This document shows, one piece after another, positions 20,204 to 29,692 of a stretch of DNA of 64,000 nt. The DNA is from Sphingomonas sp. IC-56 (GTDB taxonomy: Bacteria; Pseudomonadota; Alphaproteobacteria; Sphingomonadales; Sphingomonadaceae), in NCBI RefSeq assembly GCF_021043375.1, contig NZ_JAJNDV010000003.1:62001-126000 (forward strand). Direction: 5' to 3'. The notes below the pieces were generated by a model. The model was not told the origin of the DNA. It saw only the letters and a program-made list of their open reading frames with translations, and did no database searches. The position numbers were made by a program, and so were the translations under genes. Positions within the stretch are counted from its first letter, which is position 1; every line of letters starts with the position of its first letter.

Positions 20204-20296
20204 ATGTTGCGCAGCCTGATGATCGGCACCGTGTCGTTCGCCCTCACCGCCGCCACCATCCTCGTCACCTGCACCCAGGGTTCGGGCCTGGCCTGA
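20204..20296 (+). CDS. Tiny membrane peptide (30 aa)
   Basis: A 30-residue ORF (start MLRSLMIGTVSFALTAATIL) with one hydrophobic segment, one cysteine near its end, and a strong AAGGAGA ribosome binding site. It is 25 nt after the 35-residue peptide and probably on the same sigma54 transcript. The LVTC stretch resembles a lipobox but lies too near the C terminus for a mature lipoprotein. Function unknown. Confidence 0.55.
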   Translation: MLRSLMIGTVSFALTAATILVTCTQGSGLA

Positions 20297-20325
20297 ACCC
20301 TGGCCCGCTAACCCAGACAAAGCGC

Positions 20326-20351
20326 GGAACCGCGGGCCTTCCGCACCGGTT
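20326..20351 (+). promoter_or_regulatory. Candidate EcfG (general stress) promoter
   Basis: GGAAC, 17 nt, then GGTT fits the alphaproteobacterial EcfG consensus GGAAC-N16/17-cGTT except for one -10 base. It lies 33 nt ahead of the start of a stress-type SDR, a class of gene often found in EcfG regulons. Confidence 0.5.
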
Positions 20352-20383
20352 TCCCTCGGCAAATCCTTCAAGGAGTGCAGCCG

Positions 20384-21241
20384 ATGAGCGAGACCGAGAC
20401 GATCGAGATGATCCATGAGGATGCGCTGCCCGGACATGAGAGCGCCCTCGAACCCAAACCCCAATGGGAGCCGCGGTACCCCGGCTCCGGCCGATTGCAG
20501 GACAAGGTGGCGATCGTCACCGGCGCCGACAGCGGAATCGGCCGCGCAGTGGCTGCACTCTATGCCCGTGAAGGCGCGCATGTCGCCATCCTGTATCTGT
20601 GCGAGCATGACGACGCGCAGATGACCGCGGACATCGTACGCAGCGAAGGGCGCGAGGCGCTGACCATCGCCGGCGACGTCGGCGACAAGGATTTCTGCGA
20701 GCGCGCGGTCGCGCAGGTGATCGAGAAGTTCGGGCGCATCGACGTGCTGGTAAACAATGCCGGCGAGCAGCACCCGGACAAGGAGATCACCGATATCACG
20801 GAGGAGCAGCTGAAGCGCACCTTTCAGACCAACATCTTTGGCCAGTTCTTCATGGTGCAGGCGGCGATGCCGCACCTGAAGCAAGGCGCGGCGATCGTGA
20901 ACTGCACGTCGGTGACGATGTACCAGGGCGAGCCCGAGCTGCTGGACTATAGCTCGACCAAGGGCGCGATTACTGCGTTCACCCGCAGCCTGTCGATGAA
21001 CCTGGTCAAGAAGGGTATTCGCGTGAACGCGGTGGCACCGGGTCCGATCTGGACCCCGCTCAACCCGATGGGCGGGGCGAGCCCGGACAAGCTGGAAAGC
21101 TTTGGCGAGGACGTGCCGATGGGGCGTCCGGGGCAGCCCAACGAAGTGGCACCGGCGTTCCTGTTCCTGGCGTGCGAGGATTCGAGCTATATGTCGGGGC
21201 AGGTGCTGCATCCGAATGGCGGCACGGTGGTGAACGGGTGA
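20384..21241 (+). CDS. SDR family oxidoreductase (YghA/GSP39-like)
   Basis: A 285-residue short-chain dehydrogenase of the long-N-terminus group related to YghA and Bacillus general stress protein 39. A ~35-residue N-terminal extension with HEDALPGHES precedes the Rossmann motif TGADSGIGRA. NNAGEQH, the catalytic Ser (NCTSV) and YSSTKGAI follow, and the end GQVLHPNGGTVVNG is typical. ATG 20384 is 8 nt after AAGGAG; a GTG nine bases earlier overlaps that site and is unlikely. Probable aldehyde or sugar alcohol reductase of the general stress response, inferred from family and the EcfG-like promoter. Confidence 0.9.
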   Translation: MSETETIEMIHEDALPGHESALEPKPQWEPRYPGSGRLQDKVAIVTGADSGIGRAVAALYAREGAHVAILYLCEHDDAQMTADIVRSEGREALTIAGDVGDKDFCERAVAQVIEKFGRIDVLVNNAGEQHPDKEITDITEEQLKRTFQTNIFGQFFMVQAAMPHLKQGAAIVNCTSVTMYQGEPELLDYSSTKGAITAFTRSLSMNLVKKGIRVNAVAPGPIWTPLNPMGGASPDKLESFGEDVPMGRPGQPNEVAPAFLFLACEDSSYMSGQVLHPNGGTVVNG

Positions 21242-21270
21242 GCTAGGGGGAGGATTGGTTTTCCTTCTTC

Positions 21271-21350
21271 GTCACCCCGGCCTTGAGCCGGGGTCCCGCT
21301 TTCTCAAGCCAAACAGAAGAAGCGGGACCCCGGCTCAAGGCCGGGGTGAC
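21271..21350. repeat. REP-like palindrome, copy 1 (long hairpin)
   Basis: Two 30-nt arms that are perfect inverted repeats (21271-21300 and 21321-21350) flank a 20-nt loop. Each arm itself contains the smaller palindrome CCCCGGC...GCCGGGG. It lies between the convergent SDR and YbhB genes, where it could act as a bidirectional terminator. Related copies are at 35738 and 40888. Confidence 0.9.
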
Positions 21351-21383
21351 GAGAGAGAGATGAGAGTACTCGAGAGGGTGGCA

Positions 21384-22001
21384 TCACGCCGGAGCCGCTT
21401 CGCCGAGCAGGCCGATGGGCGCTTCCTCACCGCGCGAATAGGTGCCGGTGAGCAGCCCGGCTGCCAGCACCCGGCCCGCCATGGCTTCTATCAGCGCGCC
21501 GCGTCCCGGGTTGGTGGCGAGGTCCGGCCCGGGCCCGAGCGCGAACAGCTGGAAGGCATAATGATGCGCGCCGTGGCCGGTCGGGGGATCGGGCGGCAGC
21601 CAGCCTTCGCCCAGATAGCTGTTGCGGCCGACATCGCTTCCGCGGATGCTGCCTTGCCCATCGGCCCGGATTGCGCCTTCCTTCAGTTCACCCTCGTGCG
21701 GCGGCAGGTTCCAGACCACGGCGTGGACCAGCGGCTGTGGCGCAGGCGCGTCGGGATCCTCGACCAGCAGCGCCAGCCGCTCGGTACCGTCCGGAACGCC
21801 GGTCCAGAACAGCGGCGGCGACACGCCTTCGCCATCGGCGGTGAAGCGATCGGGCAGGCGTGCGCCGTTGCCAAAGGCCGGGCTGGCGAGATGCAGCGAT
21901 TCGAAGCTGCCAAGGTCGGGCTGGGCGATGGCCAGCTTCTCTGGCCCTGCGCGCAGGTTCTTGAGCGCGCTGCCGAGCCAATGGGGGATGTGTTCGAGCA
22001 T
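21384..22001 (-). CDS. YbhB/YbcL family Raf kinase inhibitor-like protein
   Basis: A 205-residue PEBP-fold protein. The ligand pocket motif is DPDAP (about residue 82-86) with VHAVVWNLPP and the later HHYAFQLFAL. Bacterial YbhB/YbcL proteins have no settled function; binding of anionic or phospho-ligands is inferred from the fold. About 40 residues at the N terminus are extra compared with E. coli YbhB. No signal peptide is seen. It diverges from ccrM across a regulatory region. Confidence 0.88.
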   Translation of the reverse strand: MLEHIPHWLGSALKNLRAGPEKLAIAQPDLGSFESLHLASPAFGNGARLPDRFTADGEGVSPPLFWTGVPDGTERLALLVEDPDAPAPQPLVHAVVWNLPPHEGELKEGAIRADGQGSIRGSDVGRNSYLGEGWLPPDPPTGHGAHHYAFQLFALGPGPDLATNPGRGALIEAMAGRVLAAGLLTGTYSRGEEAPIGLLGEAAPA

Positions 22002-22065
22002 GGTGCCTCCGGGTTCGGAAGGCTCAACCGATTCGGGCCGTGATTCGCTCCCTTTGTCCTACCGC

Positions 22066-22220
22066 TGTGGACAACGTTGTGGATAACCCGTGGGCAATTC
22101 CGTGGAGGATTCCGTCCTTTTCGCAGCCCCGGTGCATCGCCTCCGGCCCGCGCGGCCTGTGGATAACTATTCCGGCTGAGTCTTTTCGGTCACACCACCA
22201 GCATTGGGGCCTGTGGATAA
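22066..22220 (-). promoter_or_regulatory. Cluster of four DnaA boxes upstream of ccrM
   Basis: Three perfect boxes TGTGGATAA (22078-22086, 22158-22166, 22212-22220; TTATCCACA on the other strand) and one near match TGTGGACAA (22066-22074) all point the same way. They are interleaved with GANTC sites at 22030, 22042, 22108, 22178, 22227 and 22314. This 362-nt gap contains no ORF I would call a gene. DnaA binding, and control of ccrM or ybhB, are inferences. Confidence 0.65.
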
Positions 22221-22228
22221 CTTCTTGA

Positions 22229-23494
<1,266 letters not shown>

Positions 23495-23506
23495 TTATAG
23501 CTGGAG

Positions 23507-23531
23507 CGCTGGCGGGCTCAGTCCGCCAGCG
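23507..23531. terminator. Hairpin between convergent ccrM and epimerase genes
   Basis: A perfect 9-bp stem (CGCTGGCGG with CCGCCAGCG) closes a 7-nt loop and overlaps the epimerase stop. There is no T-run on either side, so termination strength is doubtful. Confidence 0.4.
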
Positions 23532-24399
23532 TCACCTGCATGCTGAAGGACCGCGCCTCGCCGGGTTCGAAGCGCAGCATGCCGGGCTTATCCCAGATCT
23601 CGCCGTCGAAGCCCTGTGGGTCGGCGATGCCGTGCCAGGGTTCGACGCAGACGAAGCGGGCGCCGGGCTTGGTCCAGATGCCGAGTTTGGGCATGCCGGC
23701 AAAGCCGAGCTCCAGCCCGGGGCCGCTGCCGCCGTCATAGCGCAGGCGATCGCTCGCCGGCGTGTTCCAGACCAGCGCATCACGGGCGAACAGATCGTCG
23801 TGGAGGTGGAGTTCGCGGCCGTGCACGGGTGAGGGCAGCGGCTCCGCGCCGATCAGTCCTCCGGGAATGATCGGGGCGAGCCCGCCGGGCTCAGGCTGAG
23901 CGAAGAGGATGCGGTGCGATTCGCGGGGTCGCCCGAACGGCAGCGGCCAGGCGAAAGCGGGGTGAAAGCCGAAGCTCGCCGGCATCGGACGATCGTCGCA
24001 ATTGGTGGCGGTGACGTCGATCGCCAGCGTCGCTTCGGTCAGCGAATATGCCGCATCGAGCGTGAAGGCGAACGGATACACCGCGCGGGTGGCGTCATTG
24101 TCGGTCAGCCTGAAGACAGCGCGGGTCTTGCCGTGTTCGATCAACGCGAAGGGCTGGCGCCGAGCGAAGCCATGCTGCGGAAGCGCGTACTCCTTCCCGT
24201 CCAGGCGGTAGCGATCCCCCGCCAGCCGCCCGACGATCGGGAACAGCAAGGGCGCGTGCCCGGTCCAGAACGCCGGATCGGCATCGGTCATCAACTCGCG
24301 ATCTTCGGCATCGCGCAGATGCGTCAGCTCGGCACCCAGTGGATTGAGCGTGGCGCTGAGCTGGCCGGAGGCAATCTCGATCGTCGCGGGATCGGTCAT
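23518..24399 (-). CDS. Aldose 1-epimerase family protein
   Basis: A 293-residue galactose-mutarotase-like protein. The pattern LLFPIVGRLAGDRYRLDGKEYALPQHGFAR is that of the YeaD/LacX branch, with the catalytic His in FGFHPAFAWPLP and another in PWHGIADP. This branch acts on aldose anomers or hexose-6-phosphates; which sugar is unknown. Start at ATG 24399. It ends against ccrM and begins just after the tRNA-Arg gene. Confidence 0.88.
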   Translation of the reverse strand: MTDPATIEIASGQLSATLNPLGAELTHLRDAEDRELMTDADPAFWTGHAPLLFPIVGRLAGDRYRLDGKEYALPQHGFARRQPFALIEHGKTRAVFRLTDNDATRAVYPFAFTLDAAYSLTEATLAIDVTATNCDDRPMPASFGFHPAFAWPLPFGRPRESHRILFAQPEPGGLAPIIPGGLIGAEPLPSPVHGRELHLHDDLFARDALVWNTPASDRLRYDGGSGPGLELGFAGMPKLGIWTKPGARFVCVEPWHGIADPQGFDGEIWDKPGMLRFEPGEARSFSMQVTLAD

Positions 24400-24424
24400 G
24401 ACAACTCCGTACTGCGATGAGAGC

Positions 24425-24501
<77 letters not shown>

Positions 24502-24546
24502 GTGGCAATGGCGACTAGCAAAGCATGGCGGCGGGCGCCAGCCGGT

Positions 24547-25218
24547 TTATGCGGGTTCGCGCTTGCGGGCCTTGCGCGCCTCGGGCGGAGGTGTCTTGGG
24601 TTTGAAGGGGCACAGGTCCGCCACGACGCAGCGCCAGCATTCCGGGGTGCGCGCCTTGCAGGTGTAGCGGCCGTGCAGGATCAGCCAGTGATGCGCATGG
24701 AGGCGGAAGGGCTGGGGCACCGCCTTTTCCAACTTGAGCTCGACGGCGAGCGGCGTCTTGCCCGGCGCGAGGCGCGTGCGGTTGCAGACGCGGAAGATGT
24801 GGGTGTCGACGGCAAAGGTCTCGCGCCCAAAGGCGGAATTGAGCACCACGTTCGCGGTCTTGCGGCCGACGCCGGGCAGCGCTTCGAGCAGTTCGCGGTC
24901 CGCAGGGATTTCGCTGCCATGCCGTTCGATCAGCGCGCGGCTCAATGCCAGGACGTTCCTGGCCTTGGTGTTGTAGAAGTTGATCGTCTTGAGATGATCC
25001 TTGAGCGCGTCCTCGCCCAGTGCCGCCATCTTCTCGGGCGTGTCGGCTTCGGCGAACAGCCGCCGTGTCGCCTTGTTCACCCCAGCATCGGTCATCTGCG
25101 CCGAGAGCACCACCGCCACCAGCAGGGTGAAGGCGTTGACATATTCCAGCTCGGTTTCGGGGTGCGGATTGTCCTCCGCCAGCCGGGCGAAGAACTGGAC
25201 GACGTCCGCTTTCTTCAC
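24547..25218 (-). CDS. nth: Endonuclease III
   Basis: A 223-residue DNA glycosylase/AP lyase that removes oxidised pyrimidines. It has the helix-hairpin-helix LPGVGRKTA with the catalytic Lys, the catalytic Asp in FAVDTHIFRV, and the C-terminal 4Fe-4S site C-x6-C-x2-C-x5-C. The C-terminal tail is Lys/Arg-rich. It starts with GTG 25218, which overlaps the dapB stop (GTGA), so the two are translationally coupled. Confidence 0.95.
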   Translation of the reverse strand: MKKADVVQFFARLAEDNPHPETELEYVNAFTLLVAVVLSAQMTDAGVNKATRRLFAEADTPEKMAALGEDALKDHLKTINFYNTKARNVLALSRALIERHGSEIPADRELLEALPGVGRKTANVVLNSAFGRETFAVDTHIFRVCNRTRLAPGKTPLAVELKLEKAVPQPFRLHAHHWLILHGRYTCKARTPECWRCVVADLCPFKPKTPPPEARKARKREPA

Positions 25219-25943
25219 ACGCCGAGAACCTGGTCCATCGTGTAGCGCCCGGGAGCCCGGCCGGCCAGCCACAGCGCGGCGCGCACCGCACCACGCGCGA
25301 AGATCGCGCGGTCGTCGGCGCGGTGAGTCAATTCGATGCGCTCACCAGCAGTGGCAAAGACAACGGTGTGATCGCCCACCACCGATCCGCCGCGTAGCGA
25401 GGCCAGGCCGATCGTGCCGTTCGCACGCGGGCCGGTGAGCCCGGCGCGGCCCTGCACGCCAGCTTCGGCAAGCGTTGTGCCGACGCCCTTGGCCGCAGCC
25501 TCGCCCAGCATTAGCGCCGTGCCCGAGGGTGCATCAGCCTTGTTCCGGTGGTGCATCTCGACGATCTCGATGTCCCAGTCCGCGCCAAGCCGCGCCGCGG
25601 CCTCGCGCACCAGGTGCGAAAGCAAGCCGACGCCAAGCGAGGTATTGCCGGTCTGAAGCACGGCGATGTCACGGGCGGCGGCGTCGATCAACGCGTGGTG
25701 ACGGGCGCCGAGCCCGGTGGTGCCGATCATGATCGGCGTGCCGGCGGCGCGGGCGGCGGCGATATGCGCCTCGAGCGCGGCAGGGGCGGAGAAATCGACC
25801 AGCGTATCGGCCATGCGGGCAAGCGCATCGGCGTCGCCGCCCATGTCGCAGCCGCCGGCGACCGGCGCGTTGAGTTTGGGCGCGACCTCCGCGATCGCCT
25901 GCCCCATCCGCCCCATGCTGCCGAAGATACCGATGCTCGTCAT
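25215..25943 (-). CDS. dapB: 4-hydroxy-tetrahydrodipicolinate reductase
   Basis: A 242-residue NAD(P)H-dependent enzyme of lysine and diaminopimelate synthesis. The cofactor motif GIFGSMGRMGQ is at the N terminus and the active-site motif EMHHRNKADAPSGTA (His-His and Lys) near residue 135. Length is slightly short but complete. Start at ATG 25943. It is upstream of nth in a two-gene unit. Confidence 0.96.
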   Translation of the reverse strand: MTSIGIFGSMGRMGQAIAEVAPKLNAPVAGGCDMGGDADALARMADTLVDFSAPAALEAHIAAARAAGTPIMIGTTGLGARHHALIDAAARDIAVLQTGNTSLGVGLLSHLVREAAARLGADWDIEIVEMHHRNKADAPSGTALMLGEAAAKGVGTTLAEAGVQGRAGLTGPRANGTIGLASLRGGSVVGDHTVVFATAGERIELTHRADDRAIFARGAVRAALWLAGRAPGRYTMDQVLGV

Positions 25944-25982
25944 GGCCGCGCTTCTGCACCAGCGCGCCGCCAAGCGACAGGC

Positions 25983-26327
25983 TTATTCGTCCTTGTCCTT
26001 CTTCTTCCCCAACGGGATCTTGAGCGAGAACATCAGCCCGGGCGCGCTGGCGCCGGGGAAGGTGCGCTGCACCGCCTGAACGTCCGCCCTACCCACGCCC
26101 GCGATGTTGAATTCGGAACGCAGCGGCTTTTCACGATACCGGTCGTCTTCGATGACGCGGGCACGAAAGCGGGCGGGATCGGCCTTGCCGCACACCACCA
26201 CGTCCTCGCCCGCCCCCGGCTGGCAGCTGCGCGTGGGCAGCACCGGCGGAATCGCCTCGTCGCTGCCCGGAAATACCGGGGGGCGGTCCTGCACGGCGAA
26301 CGAAAGCAGCAACGCGGCAATCAGCAT
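25983..26327 (-). CDS. Secreted hypothetical protein
   Basis: A 114-residue protein with a short N-terminal signal peptide (MLIAALLLSFAV) and two cysteines (SCQPG and VVCGK) that could form a disulfide. The end is rich in Lys and Asp. The pattern VVVCGKADPARFRARVIED occurs in short sphingomonad secreted proteins of unknown role. It is 40 nt upstream of dapB in the same direction. Confidence 0.6.
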   Translation of the reverse strand: MLIAALLLSFAVQDRPPVFPGSDEAIPPVLPTRSCQPGAGEDVVVCGKADPARFRARVIEDDRYREKPLRSEFNIAGVGRADVQAVQRTFPGASAPGLMFSLKIPLGKKKDKDE

Positions 26328-26420
26328 GGCCCGGCGTCTCCAGCGGTTCGCCGGGCAAGCTGCGGGGCGATTGCGGCAGCGGCGTGGCGGCATGAACGAT
26401 CGCGTACTATCTTCGCCCCT

Positions 26421-27116
26421 ATGCGCGACATTCAGAACATCGTGATCCTCACCGGCGCCGGCGTGTCGGCCGAGAGCGGCGTGGCAACCTTTCGCGGCCC
26501 GGGCGGGCTATGGGAAGGGCACCGAGTCGAGGATGTCTGCACGCCGAAGGCGCTGGAGCGGCAGCCCGAGCTGGTGCACCGCTTTTATGACGAGCGGCGG
26601 GCGAAGCTGAGCACGGTCCGGCCCAACGCCGCGCACGAAGCACTGGCGCGGCTCGACGCCGAATGGACGGGCGGGCTGCTGCTGGTCACGCAGAATGTCG
26701 ACGATCTGCACGAGCGTGCCGGGTCGACGCGCATGCTCCACATGCATGGCGAGCTGAAGTCGGCGCTCTGCGCAGCATGCGGGATGCGGAGGCCGTGGGA
26801 TGCGGCGCTTCCGCCCATCTGCCCGACCTGCCAGGCGCCGACGCTGCGGCCTGACATCGTGTTCTTTGGCGAGATGCCATACCAGATGGATGCCATCGAG
26901 GCTGCGCTGGCCAACGCCGACCTGTTCGTGTCGATCGGCACCTCGGGCGCAGTATACCCTGCCGCGGGGTTCGTGCGCACGGCCAGGCACTATGGCGCGC
27001 AGACACTGGAGCTGAACCTCGATCCGTCCGAAGGCAGCATCTGGTTCGACGACAGCCGCATGGGTCCGGCGGGCACGCTGGTGCCGGCCTGGGTTGAGGA
27101 AGTGCTGCGCGGCTGA
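26421..27116 (+). CDS. cobB: NAD-dependent protein deacylase, sirtuin family
   Basis: A 231-residue class III sirtuin. It shows GAGVSAESGVATFRGPGGLW (NAD binding), TQNVDDLHERAG, the catalytic His in HMHGEL, and a zinc site C-x2-C...C-x2-C (CAAC, CPTC). The FYDERR segment provides the Tyr-x-x-Arg pair associated with removal of succinyl and malonyl groups, so it is probably a dual deacetylase and desuccinylase. It acts in the cytoplasm on acyl-lysines of metabolic enzymes. Start at ATG 26421. Confidence 0.93.
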   Translation: MRDIQNIVILTGAGVSAESGVATFRGPGGLWEGHRVEDVCTPKALERQPELVHRFYDERRAKLSTVRPNAAHEALARLDAEWTGGLLLVTQNVDDLHERAGSTRMLHMHGELKSALCAACGMRRPWDAALPPICPTCQAPTLRPDIVFFGEMPYQMDAIEAALANADLFVSIGTSGAVYPAAGFVRTARHYGAQTLELNLDPSEGSIWFDDSRMGPAGTLVPAWVEEVLRG

Positions 27117-27124
27117 GGCGCGGC

Positions 27125-28027
27125 TTATTCGACCCAGTCGAGCCCGATCTCGCGGTAGAGCGAGCGGTCATTCTCCCAGCCTGGCTTCACCTTGACGTGC
27201 AGATAGAGGTGCACCGGCACCCCCATCACCCGCGACAGCTCGGCACGGGCGCGCGCACCGATCTCCTTGATGCGGGTGCCGCCCTTGCCCAGCACGATCG
27301 CGCGCTGGGTGTCGCGCTCGACTAGGATCTGCTGGTGGATCTCGACCGATCCGTCCTCGCGCTCGCTATACTTCTCGGTCTCGATCGCCGAGGCGTAGGG
27401 CAGCTCGGCATGGAGCTGGAGGTAGAGCTGCTCGCGAGTGACTTCGGCGGCGAGCATCCGGTCGGTGGCGTCGGAGACCTGGTCCTCAGGGAAGTGCCAG
27501 GGGGCCTGGGGCATGCGTTCGGCGAGCGCCGCCTTCATCTCGGCCACGCCGTCGCCGGTCTGGGCGGAGACGAAGAAGGTCTCTTCGAACGCGAACGCCT
27601 CGTTGAGCTTGGCGGCATGGCCGAGCAGGCGAGGCTTGTCGGCGATGTCGACCTTGTTGAGGATCAGGATCTTGGGCTCCGGGCGCCCGGCCAGGTTGTC
27701 GACAATCGCCTGCACCTTGCTGCCGATGCCGCCCTTGGCATCGACCACCAGCGCGATGACGTCGGCGTCCTTCGCACCATCCCAGGCGGCGGCGACCATC
27801 GCGCGGTCCAGGCGCCGCTCGGGCGTGAAGATGCCGGGGGTGTCGACCAGCAGCAATTGCGTCTCGTCCTGGATCGCCAGGCCCATCAGGCGGGTGCGCG
27901 TGGTCTGCGCCTTGGGCGAGACGATCGCGACCTTCTGGCCCACCAGGGCATTGACCAGCGTGGACTTGCCGGCGTTCGGCGCGCCGACGATGGCGACCAG
28001 GCCACAGCGCTGCGTTTCGATGTTCAT
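27125..28027 (-). CDS. era: GTPase Era
   Basis: A 300-residue essential GTPase that binds 16S rRNA in 30S maturation. G1 GAPNAGKST, G3 DTPG, G4 NKVD and the C-terminal KH domain (IVLGKGGTRIKEIGARAR) are all present. It follows rnc by 39 nt in the lepB-rnc-era operon common in Proteobacteria. Confidence 0.97.
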   Translation of the reverse strand: MNIETQRCGLVAIVGAPNAGKSTLVNALVGQKVAIVSPKAQTTRTRLMGLAIQDETQLLLVDTPGIFTPERRLDRAMVAAAWDGAKDADVIALVVDAKGGIGSKVQAIVDNLAGRPEPKILILNKVDIADKPRLLGHAAKLNEAFAFEETFFVSAQTGDGVAEMKAALAERMPQAPWHFPEDQVSDATDRMLAAEVTREQLYLQLHAELPYASAIETEKYSEREDGSVEIHQQILVERDTQRAIVLGKGGTRIKEIGARARAELSRVMGVPVHLYLHVKVKPGWENDRSLYREIGLDWVE

Positions 28028-28066
28028 TCTTATGTTCCTAGCGCTCCACCCTCAAACGGGGGAGTG

Positions 28067-28738
28067 TCACTTTTCCAACTGCTTCAACAGCGCTTCGGCG
28101 GCGGCGGTTTCGGCTTCCTGCTTTGAGGTGCCTTCGCCGGTCGCCTCGGCAAGCTTGCCGATTGCGACCTTCACCTTGAAGCGCGGGCTGTGATTGGGAC
28201 CGGAGCGGTCCACCACTTCGTATTCGGGGGCGCGGCGGTTGTGCGCGGCGGCCCATTCCTGCAGCGCGGACTTGGGGTGCTTGGGCGCCTTGGTATGGAC
28301 GTCGACGCGGTCGTCCCACGCCTTGCGGACAAAGGCGCGTGCCGCTTCGAAGCCATGTTCCAGATAATAGGCGCCGATCAGCGCCTCCATCACGTCGCCC
28401 AGCACATTGTCGCTGTCGGCCGCGCCATCCTCGCGCGCCTGCTTGCCCAGACGCAGGTGCGGCACCACGCCGACCGCGCGTGCGACATCGGCACAGACCG
28501 GGCCGGTGACGAGCGCGTTCAGGCGGCGCGAGAGCGCGCCTTCGGGCTCCTGCGGGAAACGCTCGAACAGCCATTCGGCGATGGTGAGGCCGAGCACACG
28601 GTCGCCCAGAAACTCCAGCCGCTCGTAATTGTCGGCGGCCTGGCTGCCATGGGTCAGCGCGCGCTCATAGCTGGCGAGCGCGCCCGGCTTGCGGCCGAAG
28701 GTCTTGCCCAGCCAGTCCCCCAGCGATTGCGCGCTCAG
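28067..28738 (-). CDS. rnc: Ribonuclease III (CTG start)
   Basis: A double-strand RNA endonuclease of 223 residues for rRNA and mRNA processing. The RNase III signature ERLEFLGDRVLG near residue 41 and the acidic DVMEALIGAYY carry the magnesium ligands. A dsRNA-binding domain (residues ~150-220) ends ...EALLKQLEK. No ATG, GTG or TTG exists upstream of the catalytic motif in this frame. The only suitable codon is CTG 28738, which overlaps the lepB stop (CTGA) behind GGAGAAGG. An ATG-only call at 28597 would lose the signature. Confidence 0.92.
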   Translation of the reverse strand: MSAQSLGDWLGKTFGRKPGALASYERALTHGSQAADNYERLEFLGDRVLGLTIAEWLFERFPQEPEGALSRRLNALVTGPVCADVARAVGVVPHLRLGKQAREDGAADSDNVLGDVMEALIGAYYLEHGFEAARAFVRKAWDDRVDVHTKAPKHPKSALQEWAAAHNRRAPEYEVVDRSGPNHSPRFKVKVAIGKLAEATGEGTSKQEAETAAAEALLKQLEK

Positions 28739-29580
28739 AAACCTTCTCCGATCCGGCTCCAGCGCGCGGCGGTGAACCAGGTCCAGGGCAGCAGCCAGTT
28801 GGCGCTGCCGTCGGTGGACCAGAAGTTCACGATCGCCTTGCCCTCAAGATTTTCCAGCGGCACGAATTCGATGCCGCCTTCTTCATGGCTGAAGCGGCTG
28901 TCCATCGAATTGTCGCGGTTGTCGCCCATCATGAAGACGTGGCCGGCAGGCACGGTGTAGACGCCGGTATTGTCCTTGGGCAGCATGCCCTGATCGAGCA
29001 CGTCATACTGCTTGCCATTGGGCAAGGTCTCGCGGAAGCGGGGAATTGCGCAGACCGCATTGCCCTGTGCGTCGATCTGCTCGAACTGCGGCTGGCAGCG
29101 CTGGAAGTTGGGCGTGATCGGCAGCACGAAGTTGGCGACATGCTGCTTGGGAACGGGCTTGCCGTTCAGCACCAGCTGGCCGTCCTGCATCTGCACGGTG
29201 TCGCCCGGCAGGCCGATGACGCGCTTGATCCAGTCGGTATCGTTGCCCGGCGGCGCCTTGAACACCACCACGTCGCCGCGTTCGGGCGTGCCGGGGAACA
29301 CGCGGCCCGGGATCAGCGGCAGGCTCCAGGGCAGCGAGTGCTTGGAATAGCCGTAGTTCCACTTGGTGATGAACAGGTAGTCGCCGATCAGCAGCCGCGG
29401 CAGCATCGATTCGGAGGGAATCGAAAAGGGCGAGAAGATGAAGCTGCGCACCACGAAGACGATCAGCGCCAGCTTCACCAGGAATGTCGTGAGATCGCGC
29501 CATTCCGACTTGGGCGCGGCCGGCTTTGCAGCGGCGCGCACGGGCTGGTCCTGGGGCTCGGCGGAAGGCGCGTTTTCCAT
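28735..29580 (-). CDS. lepB: Signal peptidase I
   Basis: A 281-residue inner-membrane protease that removes signal peptides in the periplasm. After an Ala/Pro-rich N terminus, one membrane helix lies at about residues 30-50. The catalytic Ser is in FSIPSESMLP and the general-base Lys in IKRVIGLPGD; GDNRDNSMDSR is the last conserved box. Start at ATG 29580, although the ribosome binding site is weak and in-frame sequence extends further up. It is first in lepB-rnc-era. Confidence 0.95.
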   Translation of the reverse strand: MENAPSAEPQDQPVRAAAKPAAPKSEWRDLTTFLVKLALIVFVVRSFIFSPFSIPSESMLPRLLIGDYLFITKWNYGYSKHSLPWSLPLIPGRVFPGTPERGDVVVFKAPPGNDTDWIKRVIGLPGDTVQMQDGQLVLNGKPVPKQHVANFVLPITPNFQRCQPQFEQIDAQGNAVCAIPRFRETLPNGKQYDVLDQGMLPKDNTGVYTVPAGHVFMMGDNRDNSMDSRFSHEEGGIEFVPLENLEGKAIVNFWSTDGSANWLLPWTWFTAARWSRIGEGF

Positions 29581-29692
29581 GGGAATGCTCTGCTTGGGCT
29601 GAGGGGTGGCGTCAAGCCGATGAATACGGGTGGCCGCAACGGTTTCGCGGGCGTAGGGGCTTGGGCCAGATGCTGCCTTACAGGAGATGAAC

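Noticed and set aside
22066..22220. Chromosomal origin of replication
   Set aside because: DnaA boxes are present, but there is no AT-rich unwinding region or nearby origin gene such as hemE, dnaA or parAB; regulation of ccrM is the simpler reading.
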